Part shown: positions 11,767 to 23,724 of the stretch, one piece after another
Position numbering within the stretch: the stretch's first letter is position 1
Layout of the letters: every line of letters starts with the position of its first letter
Source of the DNA: Tragulus kanchil
Taxonomy: Eukaryota > Chordata > Mammalia > Artiodactyla > Tragulidae
Assembly: GCA_022376925.1 (NCBI GenBank)
Contig: JAIOJX010000025.1
Span: 98,297,608 to 98,361,607 of the forward strand
Direction of reading: 5' to 3'
DNA: 64,000 bases
Position numbers and translations under genes: made by a program
Notes under the pieces: generated by a model
What the model was told of the DNA's origin: nothing
The model's input: the letters and a program-made list of their open reading frames with translations, nothing else
Database searches by the model: none

Positions 11767-12587
11767 CCCCACCACCCACACTCTCCTCCTCTAGAAGACA
11801 TTAAAGCTCTTGAAGCTAAAATACAATCACTTCAACTCTGCCTTCCCATGTATAGTTGGTGAATATGTACCTTTACCCACCTAATTATTCAAGAACTGAC
11901 TCTAGTCCTATGAAAGTTAATGTAAAGGTCACTGCTGTGAAAGCTATTCAAATCACAAATCCAATAAGAAAAATGTAATAACTTCAGAAAGCATATAAAA
12001 TGATACATTGTTAGTTTAATGGAATTAAGAATAGGAAAAATGAAAGCTGAGGCTGAAGGCATCAAAGCCTTGATGCTATAAAGAGAGAGCATATTACTCT
12101 TAGATAATTCAGGTTTTTATAATATAGGAAGAAGCCTAAAGATGTGCATATGGTTACTTTAAACATCACTTACAAACTGTAACAAAAGAAAATTAACTGT
12201 TTTTATTAAAAAACCTTGCTTCATAAGCAATTTACATAATATGATGTGCACAGTTTCTCAAAATATGCAAAATGAACTTAATATCCATTATTCATGATCC
12301 TCAAAAAGAGCTTTTGTCAATTTGCTACTGTGATATCCTTTCTCATTTGTAATCCATATCTGAAAATAATTAACATTCAGGAGCTGTAAAATACTAAGAC
12401 TTGATGATAGCAAATTCTCAAAGAATTGGGTTTTAGAGTCATCAAATATTTTCCTAAAGGAGATGCACATAATACATTTATCCTTTAAATCCATCAGGTA
12501 ATTAAAATAAAATCATTGAGATGACTTTGATAGAAATAAAAAAGGCCTAGGAAAGGGGAAAAAATGAAGACTCTCAGAACTGAGGCA
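11767..12587. other. Unassigned sequence
   Basis: A short C-rich stretch at 11759-11785 is followed by AT-rich sequence. I see no gene or recognisable element. Confidence 0.55.
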
Positions 12588-12720
12588 GCTTGAAATACAG
12601 AGATAAAAAGTAGAAGCCAGCAGCCTGGGTACCACCTCTGTCCACCTGCCAACTGAGTGAGCTTATTCAAGTCACAAGTCATAACTCTTGCCTCAGCTAC
12701 CCAACTTAAAATAGAAATGT
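12588..12720 (-). mobile_element. MIR fragment, antisense
   Basis: The segment gcctgggtaccacctctgtc and the following gagcttattcaagtcacaag and cttgcctcagctacccaac resemble a reversed MIR. The duplicate is at 13717-13849. Confidence 0.45.
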
Positions 12721-12784
12721 TACTGAGGTTCCATTCATTTATAAATATTAGGAAATTATAGAATATTTCCACATATAAGTGTGT

Positions 12785-13000
12785 GATACATATATACTTA
12801 TTCATATATATATATTTACAAATACATGTTTACATATGATATCTGTATTTAATTACATATATAAATTCTTTCATATTTGTAAACAGATTTAATTTGCATC
12901 TATATGTAAATTATAATTTTATATATGTAAATTAAATATATTTAAATTTAATATATTTAAATTTAAATTAAATACATAATCTTATATATTTATGCACATG
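12785..13000. repeat. AT-rich low-complexity stretch
   Basis: Composed mainly of tat, att and aaat motifs, with a self-complementary core around 12925-12975 (repeats of tatttaaattta). The duplicate is at 13914-14129. Confidence 0.8.
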
Positions 13001-14529
13001 TGGTTAAGACATTAATAATATCTTAAATGAATTAGCTGTGACTGGTAATAATTTTTCATTGACTTCTGGTTTTTTCTTACTAAAAGGTTTGAGGAAACAC
13101 ATAAGTTTTACAAGTTATAATTCTACCTTTGTTAATTGTAAGTAAAATGCAGAAGCAGATTGGCATGGGGGATAATGCATAAGTGGCCACAATTTAAATA
13201 CATGCTCAGCTAATTATAGAAGCTTGACTTGAATTATTTACTTTTTTCTCATCACAAGTGTTCTTCCTTATTAAAATAGGGTTTAACTGAGGCAGATTTA
13301 TGGTGATGCTCATGAAGTCTGTGTCTCCAAGGCTCTCTTGCATGGATCTCCTCTAGAGTGAATTGAATGATGCCCTTCATCCAAACCCCTCCCGCACTAA
13401 ATGAACTTAATATCCATTATTCATGATCCTCAAAAAGAGCTTTTGTCAATTTGCTACTGTGATATCCTTTCTCATTTGTAATCCATATCTGAAAATAATT
13501 AACATTCAGGAGCTGTAAAATACTAAGACTTGATGATAGCAAATTCTCAAAGAATTGGGTTTTAGAGTCATCAAATATTTTCCTAAAGGAGATGCACATA
13601 ATACATTTATCCTTTAAATCCATCAGGTAATTAAAATAAAATCATTGAGATGACTTTGATAGAAATAAAAAAGGCCTAGGAAAGGGGAAAAAATGAAGAC
13701 TCTCAGAACTGAGGCAGCTTGAAATACAGAGATAAAAAGTAGAAGCCAGCAGCCTGGGTACCACCTCTGTCCACCTGCCAACTGAGTGAGCTTATTCAAG
13801 TCACAAGTCATAACTCTTGCCTCAGCTACCCAACTTAAAATAGAAATGTTACTGAGGTTCCATTCATTTATAAATATTAGGAAATTATAGAATATTTCCA
13901 CATATAAGTGTGTGATACATATATACTTATTCATATATATATATTTACAAATACATGTTTACATATGATATCTGTATTTAATTACATATATAAATTCTTT
14001 CATATTTGTAAACAGATTTAATTTGCATCTATATGTAAATTATAATTTTATATATGTAAATTAAATATATTTAAATTTAATATATTTAAATTTAAATTAA
14101 ATACATAATCTTATATATTTATGCACATGTGGTTAAGACATTAATAATATCTTAAATGAATTAGCTGTGACTGGTAATAATTTTTCATTGACTTCTGGTT
14201 TTTTCTTACTAAAAGGTTTGAGGAAACACATAAGTTTTACAAGTTATAATTCTACCTTTGTTAATTGTAAGTAAAATGCAGAAGCAGATTGGCATGGGGG
14301 ATAATGCATAAGTGGCCACAATTTAAATACATGCTCAGCTAATTATAGAAGCTTGACTTGAATTATTTACTTTTTTCTCATCACAAGTGTTCTTCCTTAT
14401 TAAAATAGGGTTTAACTGAGGCAGATTTATGGTGATGCTCATGAAGTCTGTGTCTCCAAGGCTCTCTTGCATGGATCTCCTCTAGAGTGAATTGAATGAT
14501 GCCCTTCATCCACCCCTCCCCGCACTAAA

Positions 14530-14772
14530 ATGTCCCCATGTCTTAATCCCTGGAATGAGGTAAATGTGACCTACCTTATTTGGAATAAGGATCTTTGTGG
14601 ATGCAATGATGGATCTTGAGATGAGATCATTCTGGATTATCTGGAAGGGCAGATCCAATGATGTCCTTATAAGGGTCACCCAAAAGAGACACAAACGTAT
14701 AAAGAAGGTCATGTGAAGAAGGAGGCATTGGTTGGACTTGTATAGGCATAAGAAAAGTAGAAATTCTTGTAG
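14530..14772 (+). mobile_element. MaLR (MLT1-like) LTR relic
   Basis: Plus-strand pieces aatgtccccatgtcttaatc, gtgacctaccttatttggaa and ccttataagggtcacccaaa follow the order of an MLT1 LTR body. It breaks off where the MER5A-like sequence starts. Confidence 0.5.
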
Positions 14773-15265
14773 GCCAGAAGTTCTCAAAAAAAAATTATTT
14801 TCCTAATATTTATTTATTTATTTTGAGGGGGCGGGTTGGGGAGGGAGGGGGCGGGTGGGCCACTTCTATTGGTCTTTCACTTATCCATTTTCATCCATCT
14901 TTGTTCTCTGGCCCGTGTGGGCCTCCCATCGCAGTGGCCTCTGTTATCGCAGAGCACCGGCTCTTAGTGCATGCGCTCCAGAGCTCCGGCTCGGTAATTG
15001 GACACATCGATCCAGCCACTCTGCGGCACGTGGGATCTTCCCAGGCCAGGGATCGAACCGGCGCCCCTTGCACTGCAAGGCGGTGTCCTTACCCACTGGA
15101 CCACCAAGGAAGCCCCACAAATTCTCAAATTTTATCATGTTCATAGTCACCTGGAAAACCAGCTGAAACAGATATCTGGGCCCACCTCCAGTTTTTGATT
15201 CATTGAAAAAGAGATTGTGTAAGATTATCACTTTCTAAATTTTCAAGTGATGCTGCTACTCATAG
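14773..15265 (+). mobile_element. MER5A-like hAT transposon relic split by a SINE
   Basis: The head ccagaagttctcaaa at 14774-14788 and the body at 15119-15265 (ttctcaaattttatcatgtt, agtcacctggaaaacc, gggcccacctccagtttttg, aagtgatgctgctac) match MER5A, a non-autonomous hAT-Charlie element. A SINE inserted right after the head, at 14789-15118. Confidence 0.7.
14789..15118 (-). mobile_element. Recent CHR-like SINE, copy 1 (antisense)
   Basis: From the 3' end (left): T/ATTT tail, G-rich segment 14827-14859 (C-rich on the SINE strand), body with ggcctcccatcgcagtggcc, ctccagagctccggctcggt and cggcacgtgggatcttccca, then the tRNA-like head with B-box-like ggatcgaaccggcgcc and ending accaaggaagcccc. 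An imperfect direct repeat, aagttctcaaa / aaattctcaaa (14778-14788 and 15119-15129), is the likely target-site duplication. Retained CpGs suggest youth. Confidence 0.88.
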
Positions 15266-16466
15266 CATTCTAGTAGATGGAAATTAGAAGACAGAGGGCC
15301 TAAATTTCTTTTAAACTTGAAACTTGTACATGCTTCTTTGTGCACAGTGTCACTGACTCTAGACCTAAACTTTTTTTTTTTTTTTTCTGTTACCTAAGGA
15401 ACCGATTAAGAAGACTAAACTGAAACTGTCATTTCAATCTTTGTATTTCTATCTACCAAATGTGAGTCTGACTGTATGAGTGTTAGTATGTGTGTTTGAA
15501 GCAAGAAAGCAGAGAAGCAGGTAAGTAAAGTATGTTTTAGTTAGAGTAGACAAGGATAAAGGTGCGTGTTTGCATGTATATAAGAAATGATACTAGAGGA
15601 TAGGGAAAGACAGAGACAAACAACAGCAGTAAAACCAACAAAGAAAACAAAGCAAAAAGGAAAGGCAGGCATGTACAAGGATAGGAAGGAAAGAAGTTCC
15701 AAAAGAGCAACTCATACCCTAAGCAATTCCCACTTTGAAAATGAAACAATATAGTAAACTTAGTAAAAATATTATGGTTAATTCTTGATTATCTTACATA
15801 ATCTAGTGAAAAATATAATATGATTCATCATCAGATTATTACATCAAGTGCTTTTACTGCTTTATGATATTTGGAATGCCTCATGGTCATTTGTGGTACA
15901 TCTTCACTAGTATGTAGTTGAAATCAGGGCATCTTGGTTTGGATTTAACTAAGATTTCACACAGGAGAGCTTTAAATTATAAAACAAAAGCACAGCAAAG
16001 TGCTCAAGAAATTAGTGGTCATGAATGAAATCATTGTGTTACTCCAGTTGTCCATCCTTAAATTTCCAAGCAGCAACTAAGTAACATTTTAAAGACATGA
16101 TCTGATAAAGTGAAAAGTAACACAGCTGGAAGAACTCTCTAGAGACTCAGAAGTAGAGGTGAGCAGATGGATGAGAGGCCACAAGAAAACAACAAATACC
16201 TAAAGAAGCTCCTGGTTTGCTGGAAAATCTCTTAACACATTTGATTTGTTGTCATGTGCTTCTAGAAATTATGACACTTCAGTATAGTTTATTTGGTTCC
16301 AAAATTGGATGACATTCCAGTCTAGAAAAAGAAAAATTTTATCAATGTGAATTTATACATTAAAATAAACTAAAATTTAATTTTTCTATTTAGAATTTCA
16401 AGATATTGATGGTGATAAACTAAGCTTTATTTATATACTGTTTTCTGATGATCACTCCAAAAGTTC
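15266..16466. other. Unassigned sequence
   Basis: It holds a T-run at about 15371-15387 and an A/G-rich stretch at 15595-15700. I recognise no gene or repeat family. Confidence 0.55.
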
Positions 16467-16759
16467 ACTGTAAAAATTTCCACTGAGAGTATAATACATC
16501 CCTATTTTAGAAAAAAATAATATAACAGATAAAAAAGAAAATATCAATAATATTATTATTAAATTTTTATTTTGTTTCACTCTACTATATATGAATATAA
16601 AAGATAGCTCAGATGACACTGAGTGTATGTGTTCTGTGTCCTATGTTTTTATCAAAATTTTCCGGAATTAAAAAAAGAAAAAAAAAACTTTTTAAGCTTT
16701 ATTTTCAAGCTCGTGAGCTCTTCTGTTAAGTAGATATGTATTGAAAAGATACTCAACTG

Positions 16760-17029
16760 TGGCTTCCGTGGTGGTCCAGTGACTAAAGAGTGCACCTTGC
16801 CCTGCAAGGGGCACTGGTTCAATCCCTGGCCCTGGAAGATCCCACGTGCCATGAAGTGTCTAGACTGGTGTGTCTGATTATGAGCCAGCACTCTGGAGTG
16901 CATACACCCAGAGCCAGAGCTCTGCACTGAAAGAGGCCACTGCAATGGGAGGCCCACAGAGGCCAAAGAATAAAGACGGATGAAAATAAATGGATAAAAA
17001 TAATCAATGAAAAGAGACCTATATATATA

Positions 17030-17080
<51 letters not shown>
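16760..17080 (+). mobile_element. CHR-like SINE, older variant, with TA/TG tail
   Basis: The head is ggcttccgtggtggtccagt with B-box-like ggttcaatccctggccc, then gatcccacgtgccatgaag, ccagagccagagctctgcac and gggaggcccacagaggccaa. It shares the body of the recent family but lacks the C-rich 3' segment and has lost CpGs. The tail has become a (TG)n(TA)n microsatellite (about 17022-17080). A direct repeat, ata(c/t)tcaactg, at 16749-16759 and 17081-17091 brackets it. The duplicate is at 17874-18194. Confidence 0.85.

Positions 17081-17084
<4 letters not shown>
17022..17084. repeat. TG/TA microsatellite
   Basis: A (tg)n run followed by a long (ta)n run, grown from the SINE tail. The duplicate is at about 18136-18198. 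Confidence 0.9.
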
Positions 17085-17088
<4 letters not shown>

Positions 17089-18143
17089 CTGATATTGTAT
17101 AAATTATTCTGCATTTTAGCTGTATAAGTGTGATTGAAATGAACATGAATTATATTTAGGCATAAAAATGTTTTCAGCATGTTGGTTAACTGAGATTAAT
17201 TACAAGAAGTACACTGGAAGTGCATGAAAGTGCCTATTTTATTGCAAATTTGTCAGCCCTTTCTTGTGAACAGAGGTAGGTTTACTATGCAGTTCATGGA
17301 ACTCAATATTCAGCTAAGACAAAATTGATGCGAAGAGACCTTTAGTTAGGTACTGGTGGATTCATTCAGATTCTAACAAATAGCCAAAATCCCCCTACTG
17401 GGCTGGTGGAGTCATTCTTTCATTTTCTCTTATACCAATTGGAGTCAGACTTTTTGAGCCTGAATTTTGGTTCTATAACTTATTACCTTTGCTTTCCTTT
17501 TAAAACATTTATTTACTTGTTTATTTATGACTGTGCTGGATCTTTCTGTGTAGGCTTTTCTCCAGCTGTGTGTAGGGGGGAACTGTAAAATTTCCACTGA
17601 GAGTATAATACATCCCTATTTTAGAAAAAAATAATATAACAGATAAAAAAGAAAATATCAATAATATTATTATTAAATTTTTATTTTGTTTCACTCTACT
17701 ATATATGAATATAAAAGATAGCTCAGATGACACTGAGTGTATGTGTTCTGTGTCCTATGTTTTTATCAAAATTTTCCGGAATTAAAAAAAGAAAAAAAAA
17801 ACTTTTTAAGCTTTATTTTCAAGCTCGTGAGCTCTTCTGTTAAGTAGATATGTATTGAAAAGATACTCAACTGTGGCTTCCGTGGTGGTCCAGTGACTAA
17901 AGAGTGCACCTTGCCCTGCAAGGGGCACTGGTTCAATCCCTGGCCCTGGAAGATCCCACGTGCCATGAAGTGTCTAGACTGGTGTGTCTGATTATGAGCC
18001 AGCACTCTGGAGTGCATACACCCAGAGCCAGAGCTCTGCACTGAAAGAGGCCACTGCAATGGGAGGCCCACAGAGGCCAAAGAATAAAGACGGATGAAAA
18101 TAAATGGATAAAAATAATCAATGAAAAGAGACCTATATATATA

Positions 18144-18202
<59 letters not shown>

Positions 18203-18610
18203 CTGATATTGTATAAATTATTCTGCATTTTAGCTGTATAAGTGTGATTGAAATGAACATGAATTATATTTAGGCATAAAAATGTTTTCAGCATGTTGGT
18301 TAACTGAGATTAATTACAAGAAGTACACTGGAAGTGCATGAAAGTGCCTATTTTATTGCAAATTTGTCAGCCCTTTCTTGTGAACAGAGGTAGGTTTACT
18401 ATGCAGTTCATGGAACTCAATATTCAGCTAAGACAAAATTGATGCGAAGAGACCTTTAGTTAGGTACTGGTGGATTCATTCAGATTCTAACAAATAGCCA
18501 AAATCCCCCTACTGGGCTGGTGGAGTCATTCTTTCATTTTCTCTTATACCAATTGGAGTCAGACTTTTTGAGCCTGAATTTTGGTTCTATAACTTATTAC
18601 CTTTGCTTTC

Positions 18611-18934
18611 CTTTTAAAACATTTATTTACTTGTTTATTTATGACTGTGCTGGATCTTCGTTTCTGTGTAGGCTTTTCTCCAGCTGTGTGTAGGCTTCTC
18701 ATTGTGGTGGCTTCTCTTGTGGTGGGACATGGGTTCTGGGGCATTTTGGTTCAGTAGTTGAGGCTTGTGGCCTCAAGAGTTGCAGCTCCCAGGCTCCAGA
18801 ATGTAGGCTCAATAGTTGTACCCCTTATGCCTAGTTGCTTCAGGACCCGTGGGATGCTCCCAGACCAGAGATCAAACCCATGTCTCCTGCATTGGTAGGC
18901 AGACTCGTTAACCCTGAGCCATCATGAAAGCCCC
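18611..18934 (-). mobile_element. CHR-2-type SINE, antisense
   Basis: Reversed cetartiodactyl CHR-2: tail tttatttacttgtttattta, body gactgtgctggatcttcg, ggcttctcattgtggtggct and gttcagtagttgaggcttgt, then the tRNA-like head gatgctcccagaccagagat, caaacccatgtctcctgcat and ccatcatgaaagcccc. Decayed CpGs indicate an older insertion. Duplicates are at 17497-17576 (partial) and 19747-20070. Confidence 0.85.
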
Positions 18935-18939
18935 ACCAG

Positions 18940-19085
18940 GAGACCTTGAACAATGCTAGAGACTTCAATTCCTCTAATTTAAAAATGAGAAAATAATAAT
19001 AATAGTCATAATAAGCATATTTTCTTTCTGGGATTATCTAGAGATGACATAAAATATACAGAACACTGAATTCAATAAATACGCC
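18940..19085 (-). mobile_element. MIR-like fragment, antisense
   Basis: gacttcaattcctctaattt followed by aaaaatgagaaaataataat and ctgaattcaataaatacgcc resembles reversed MIR. The duplicate is at about 20076-20221. Confidence 0.4.
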
Positions 19086-20568
19086 TTTTTCATTGTCATT
19101 GCCAGCACTAACCTTTTGGACTTCACATCCTTTCATGTCCATTTTTCCAATTATTCTAGGAGTTCCTCCTGAGCAGTACATGTGACTTACTCCTCTTGTC
19201 CCCAGCACCTGTACAGAAGTGCTTCCTAAATATGTAATGAATCCGTGAGTGGGTGAGTCAGAACCTCACCACCCATTTACATTTTCTAGTTACTTGAGAG
19301 TGATGAATGGGGACTTCACTGTGCTGACCTTCACAGTGCCGAGGAAATATTTTCTTCCTTTCTACTGAGGCAGTCAAGCCTAACCTTCACTTGTTAGGCT
19401 CTCTGCCAAGAAGGCACAAAAGAATACTTCACAGTGGGGCCGAGGAAATCCCTTTCCTGAGGCATAGCCACTGCGTTCAGTGCCTATTTTATTGCAAATT
19501 TGTCAGCCCTTTCTTGTGAACAGAGGTAGGTTTACTATGCAGTTCATGGAACTCAATATTCAGCTAAGACAAAATTGATGCGAAGAGACCTTTAGTTAGG
19601 TACTGGTGGATTCATTCAGATTCTAACAAATAGCCAAAATCCCCCTACTGGGCTGGTGGAGTCATTCTTTCATTTTCTCTTATACCAATTGGAGTCAGAC
19701 TTTTTGAGCCTGAATTTTGGTTCTATAACTTATTACCTTTGCTTTCCTTTTAAAACATTTATTTACTTGTTTATTTATGACTGTGCTGGATCTTCGTTTC
19801 TGTGTAGGCTTTTCTCCAGCTGTGTGTAGGCTTCTCATTGTGGTGGCTTCTCTTGTGGTGGGACATGGGTTCTGGGGCATTTTGGTTCAGTAGTTGAGGC
19901 TTGTGGCCTCAAGAGTTGCAGCTCCCAGGCTCCAGAATGTAGGCTCAATAGTTGTACCCCTTATGCCTAGTTGCTTCAGGACCCGTGGGATGCTCCCAGA
20001 CCAGAGATCAAACCCATGTCTCCTGCATTGGTAGGCAGACTCGTTAACCCTGAGCCATCATGAAAGCCCCACCAGGAGACCTTGAACAATGCTAGAGACT
20101 TCAATTCCTCTAATTTAAAAATGAGAAAATAATAATAATAGTCATAATAAGCATATTTTCTTTCTGGGATTATCTAGAGATGACATAAAATATACAGAAC
20201 ACTGAATTCAATAAATACGCCTTTTTCATTGTCATTGCCAGCACTAACCTTTTGGACTTCACATCCTTTCATGTCCATTTTTCCAATTATTCTAGGAGTT
20301 CCTCCTGAGCAGTACATGTGACTTACTCCTCTTGTCCCCAGCACCTGTACAGAAGTGCTTCCTAAATATGTAATGAATCCGTGAGTGGGTGAGTCAGAAC
20401 CTCACCACCCATTTACATTTTCTAGTTACTTGAGAGTGATGAATGGGGACTTCACTGTGCTGACCTTCACAGTGCCGAGGAAATATTTTTCTTCCTTTCT
20501 ACTGAGGCAGTCAAGCCTAACCTTCACTTGTTAGGCTCTCTGCCAAGAAGGCACAAAAGAATACTTCA

Positions 20569-21590
20569 TCCAATTTGTGGAGGCACAGTAAAAGGAAAGT
20601 CCCCGCAGAGTTCCTGAGGGCACTAGGCCACTGAAGCTGGGGTGGTACACAGCCTGGGTAGGTGCTCCTCAAACCTACTCAAGGCATCCTGTCAAAGCAC
20701 AAGGGCCAGCACAGAGGAAAACCCAGAGAGCGTGTGGATCTCACTTTGATCCATTCTGGAGAATCAAATGATTTATCTTCTGGAAACAAGCTAGGCCTCA
20801 TACAATGCCATATTGAAAACACAGCAAATCCAAGTTAGGTTAGGAGTGTGATGGAAAGGGAAATAGCAATAGATAATATGTATCCAATAGAGGAGTAATC
20901 TGGGGGAAGATGGCTTCATTTATCATAGTACATCTCCAAAAGATCAAGATTTCAGTGTCACTTTGCTGAGATATGTGTGCCTCTCAAATCATAACTTTTT
21001 CAGTGACAGTATTTTTCTGATTTTTAAAAGAAATATATGCCTATTGCAAAACATGTACAAATATCTAGTTGGAGATAAAAAAGCCTCTCAAAAATAGCCA
21101 CTATTTAATTATGGTGAATATTCCTAAAGTTTTCTGTAAATTTTTAATTTATGTAACAAAGTGGAAATTAACCAGGGAATTTCCACGCTTCACATTTTCT
21201 GCACCTGTTAAAGAGAATCCTGTCTGGGTCCATTCATTTCTCCTTCCACTCCTTTATTCAGCCCTCCATGGGCTGTCCCTCTATTTCTAGGCCAGCCCTT
21301 TGGACATTAGATGTAACAAACCAGGCCAAGTGAGAGGGTTATAAGAAGAAGCCTTGGGTCAGAATAGGAGAAACGGCTGAAAGGAGACTCTGGAAGATGG
21401 AGGCAAGGAAAAGCTGTGGTGTGTATAAGACGAGAAAGTGAGCATTTAAAATGTATATTTTGGTGATATGACTTATCCTTATGGTGTTTGAGGAAAACAT
21501 GGGAAATATTTGAGTCAGTTTGAAAAATCATTGTTTTGATTTCCTAATAATCAGGTTTTATGATCCTTGCTGAGGTAGAGCTGAAACTTA
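20569..21590. other. Unassigned sequence
   Basis: No element or exon recognised. An open stretch at 21069-21290 encodes a low-complexity 73-residue peptide without family features. Confidence 0.55.
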
Positions 21591-23724
21591 CAGGTAACAA
21601 TCCATTAATAATGTAAAAGTAGGTATCAGTGTGAAATAACAAGTGCAGGCATAGGCACGGTTGTAAGTGGTGTGGGTGTAGATATATATTCATGTAAGCA
21701 TCAATATCAGCACCAGTAAAACTTGGATAGAGGTAATGAAAAAGAGAGATTTGAAACCAAGCCATATTATTTTAAGGGAGCTTTTCTCAGCAAATATTCA
21801 TTTTATGTTCATTTTACATGGATTCATATCAATAAATCTTTAGTTTTTTGTTGTTAACAGATTAGACATCCACACAAACCAGTTCAATTGAATAAGATCA
21901 TATTAAAATACATGGAGAGAGAAGGAAGTAGAAATACCTTTTTTAAATCTTTTTTTTTAAAGAAAGTCCAAATCTAATGGAGATTGAAGCAGAATTGTTT
22001 AAATTCCTAGCACATCTGGGACATTAGTTCTTGGAGCTTTGTGAAGTGGCACCGTGGTGCCAAGGTCTGAGCTAGCTTAAAACAAATAGTTTTTCTTTCT
22101 TGTTTTTTTCTAATCAACTATAAAATTTACCCACATTTCTAGTTTATGTTTTTTAAGATATATAGATGGGAGAGAAACAGAGAAACTGAATAATGTATGA
22201 ATTTGATTGAGCAAGATTTCAACTATTACTTCAATGTGAGAGCATAGATTGTCATGCAAAGTCACAGTGACAGTAGCTAACCAGCATAAGGGCTTCCCTG
22301 GTGGGTCAGATGGTAAAGAATCTGCCTGCAGTGCATAAGTCGCCACCCTGGGCTGAGGGCATAAGGTTACAAGATCTCTGTATCATTCAGGAACGCTTAT
22401 TTCAACTGGAATTAGAATAAAGAAAAGGAGTTTATCAGTTTCACATAACTTACAAATTCATAGATTGTCTAGGTACAGATATGGCTGACTATATGTGGTC
22501 AGATTATACCACCAGGAACATGTTGGTATTCACTTGCCAATTCTGCTTTTACATGCTTTGCTATCATTCTCTCAGGTTGATTCCACGTGGTGACAAAATG
22601 GCCACCAGAAGTAATAGGCTTTCAGTTTATCAGGATATAGATCAATATCAGAATCCAGTAAAACTTTCAGGTAACAATCCATTAATAATGTAAAAGTAGG
22701 TATCAGTGTGAAATAACAAGTGCAGGCATAGGCACGGTTGTAAGTGGTGTGGGTGTAGATATATATTCATGTAAGCATCAATATCAGCACCAGTAAAACT
22801 TGGATAGAGGTAATGAAAAAGAGAGATTTGAAACCAAGCCATATTATTTTAAGGGAGCTTTTCTCAGCAAATATTCATTTTATGTTCATTTTACATGGAT
22901 TCATATCAATAAATCTTTAGTTTTTTGTTGTTAACAGATTAGACATCCACACAAACCAGTTCAATTGAATAAGATCATATTAAAATACATGGAGAGAGAA
23001 GGAAGTAGAAATACCTTTTTTAAATCTTTTTTTTTAAAGAAAGTCCAAATCTAATGGAGATTGAAGCAGAATTGTTTAAATTCCTAGCACATCTGGGACA
23101 TTAGTTCTTGGAGCTTTGTGAAGTGGCACCGTGGTGCCAAGGTCTGAGCTAGCTTAAAACAAATAGTTTTTCTTTCTTGTTTTTTTCTAATCAACTATAA
23201 AATTTACCCACATTTCTAGTTTATGTTTTTTAAGATATATAGATGGGAGAGAAACAGAGAAACTGAATAATGTATGAATTTGATTGAGCAAGATTTCAAC
23301 TATTACTTCAATGTGAGAGCATAGATTGTCATGCAAAGTCACAGTGACAGTAGCTAACCAGCATAAGGGCTTCCCTGGTGGGTCAGATGGTAAAGAATCT
23401 GCCTGCAGTGCATAAGTCGCCACCCTGGGCTGAGGGCATAAGGTTACAAGATCTCTGTATCATTCAGGAACGCTTATTTCAACTGGAATTAGAATAAAGA
23501 AAAGGAGTTTATCAGTTTCACATAACTTACAAATTCATAGATTGTCTAGGTACAGATATGGCTGACTATATGTGGTCAGATTATACCACCAGGAACATGT
23601 TGGTATTCACTTGCCAATTCTGCTTTTACATGCTTTGCTATCATTCTCTCAGGTTGATTCCACGTGGTGACAAAAATGGCCACCAGAAGTAATAGGCTTT
23701 CAGTTTATCAGGATATAGATCAAT
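21591..23724. repeat. Tandem duplication 8 (unit 1077 bp)
   Basis: Copy A is 21591-22645, the filler 22646-22667, and copy B 22668-23724, offset 1077, with one extra A in an A-run of copy B (gacaaaaatggcc, near 23672). Most of the unit is unassigned; it holds a short Bov-tA fragment. Confidence 0.95.
22288..22345 (+). mobile_element. Bov-tA SINE head fragment
   Basis: gggcttccctggtgggtcag, then atggtaaagaatctgcctgc, is the tRNA-derived 5' head of Bov-tA. The rest of the element is missing. The duplicate is at 23365-23422. Confidence 0.75.

Larger units (their letters stand above)
12271..14529. repeat. Tandem duplication 5 (unit 1129 bp)
   Basis: Copy A is 12271-13400 and copy B 13401-14529, offset 1129. 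The copies are identical except close to the joint, where copy A reads catccaaacccctcccgc and copy B catccacccctccccgc. The content is a MIR fragment, an AT-rich palindromic stretch and unassigned sequence. Confidence 0.95.
16467..18694. repeat. Tandem duplication 6 (unit 1114 bp)
   Basis: Copy A is 16467-17576 and copy B starts near 17581, offset 1114, with a G-run filler (about 17577-17580) at the joint. Near its end copy A lacks four bases present in B (ggatctttctg versus ggatcttcgtttctg). The content is a CHR-like SINE with its microsatellite, unassigned sequence and the start of a CHR-2 SINE. It overlaps duplication 7. Confidence 0.95.
18343..20568. repeat. Tandem duplication 7 (unit 1136 bp)
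   Basis: Copy A is 18343-19431, the unmatched filler 19432-19478, and copy B 19479-20568, offset 1136, with one extra T in a T-run of B near 20488. The first about 350 bases are also the end of duplication 6, so that stretch occurs three times (from 17229, 18343 and 19479). The content is a CHR-2 SINE and MIR-like sequence. Confidence 0.95.

Noticed and set aside
14830..15120. tRNA gene suggested by the B-box-like ggatcgaac segment
   Set aside because: It is the tRNA-derived head of a SINE; no complete cloverleaf or 3' terminator in tRNA spacing.
16652..18260. Two 164-codon minus-strand open frames with YIYIYIYI-type repeats
   Set aside because: They translate the TA/TG microsatellite and the SINE body, and exist twice only through duplication 6.
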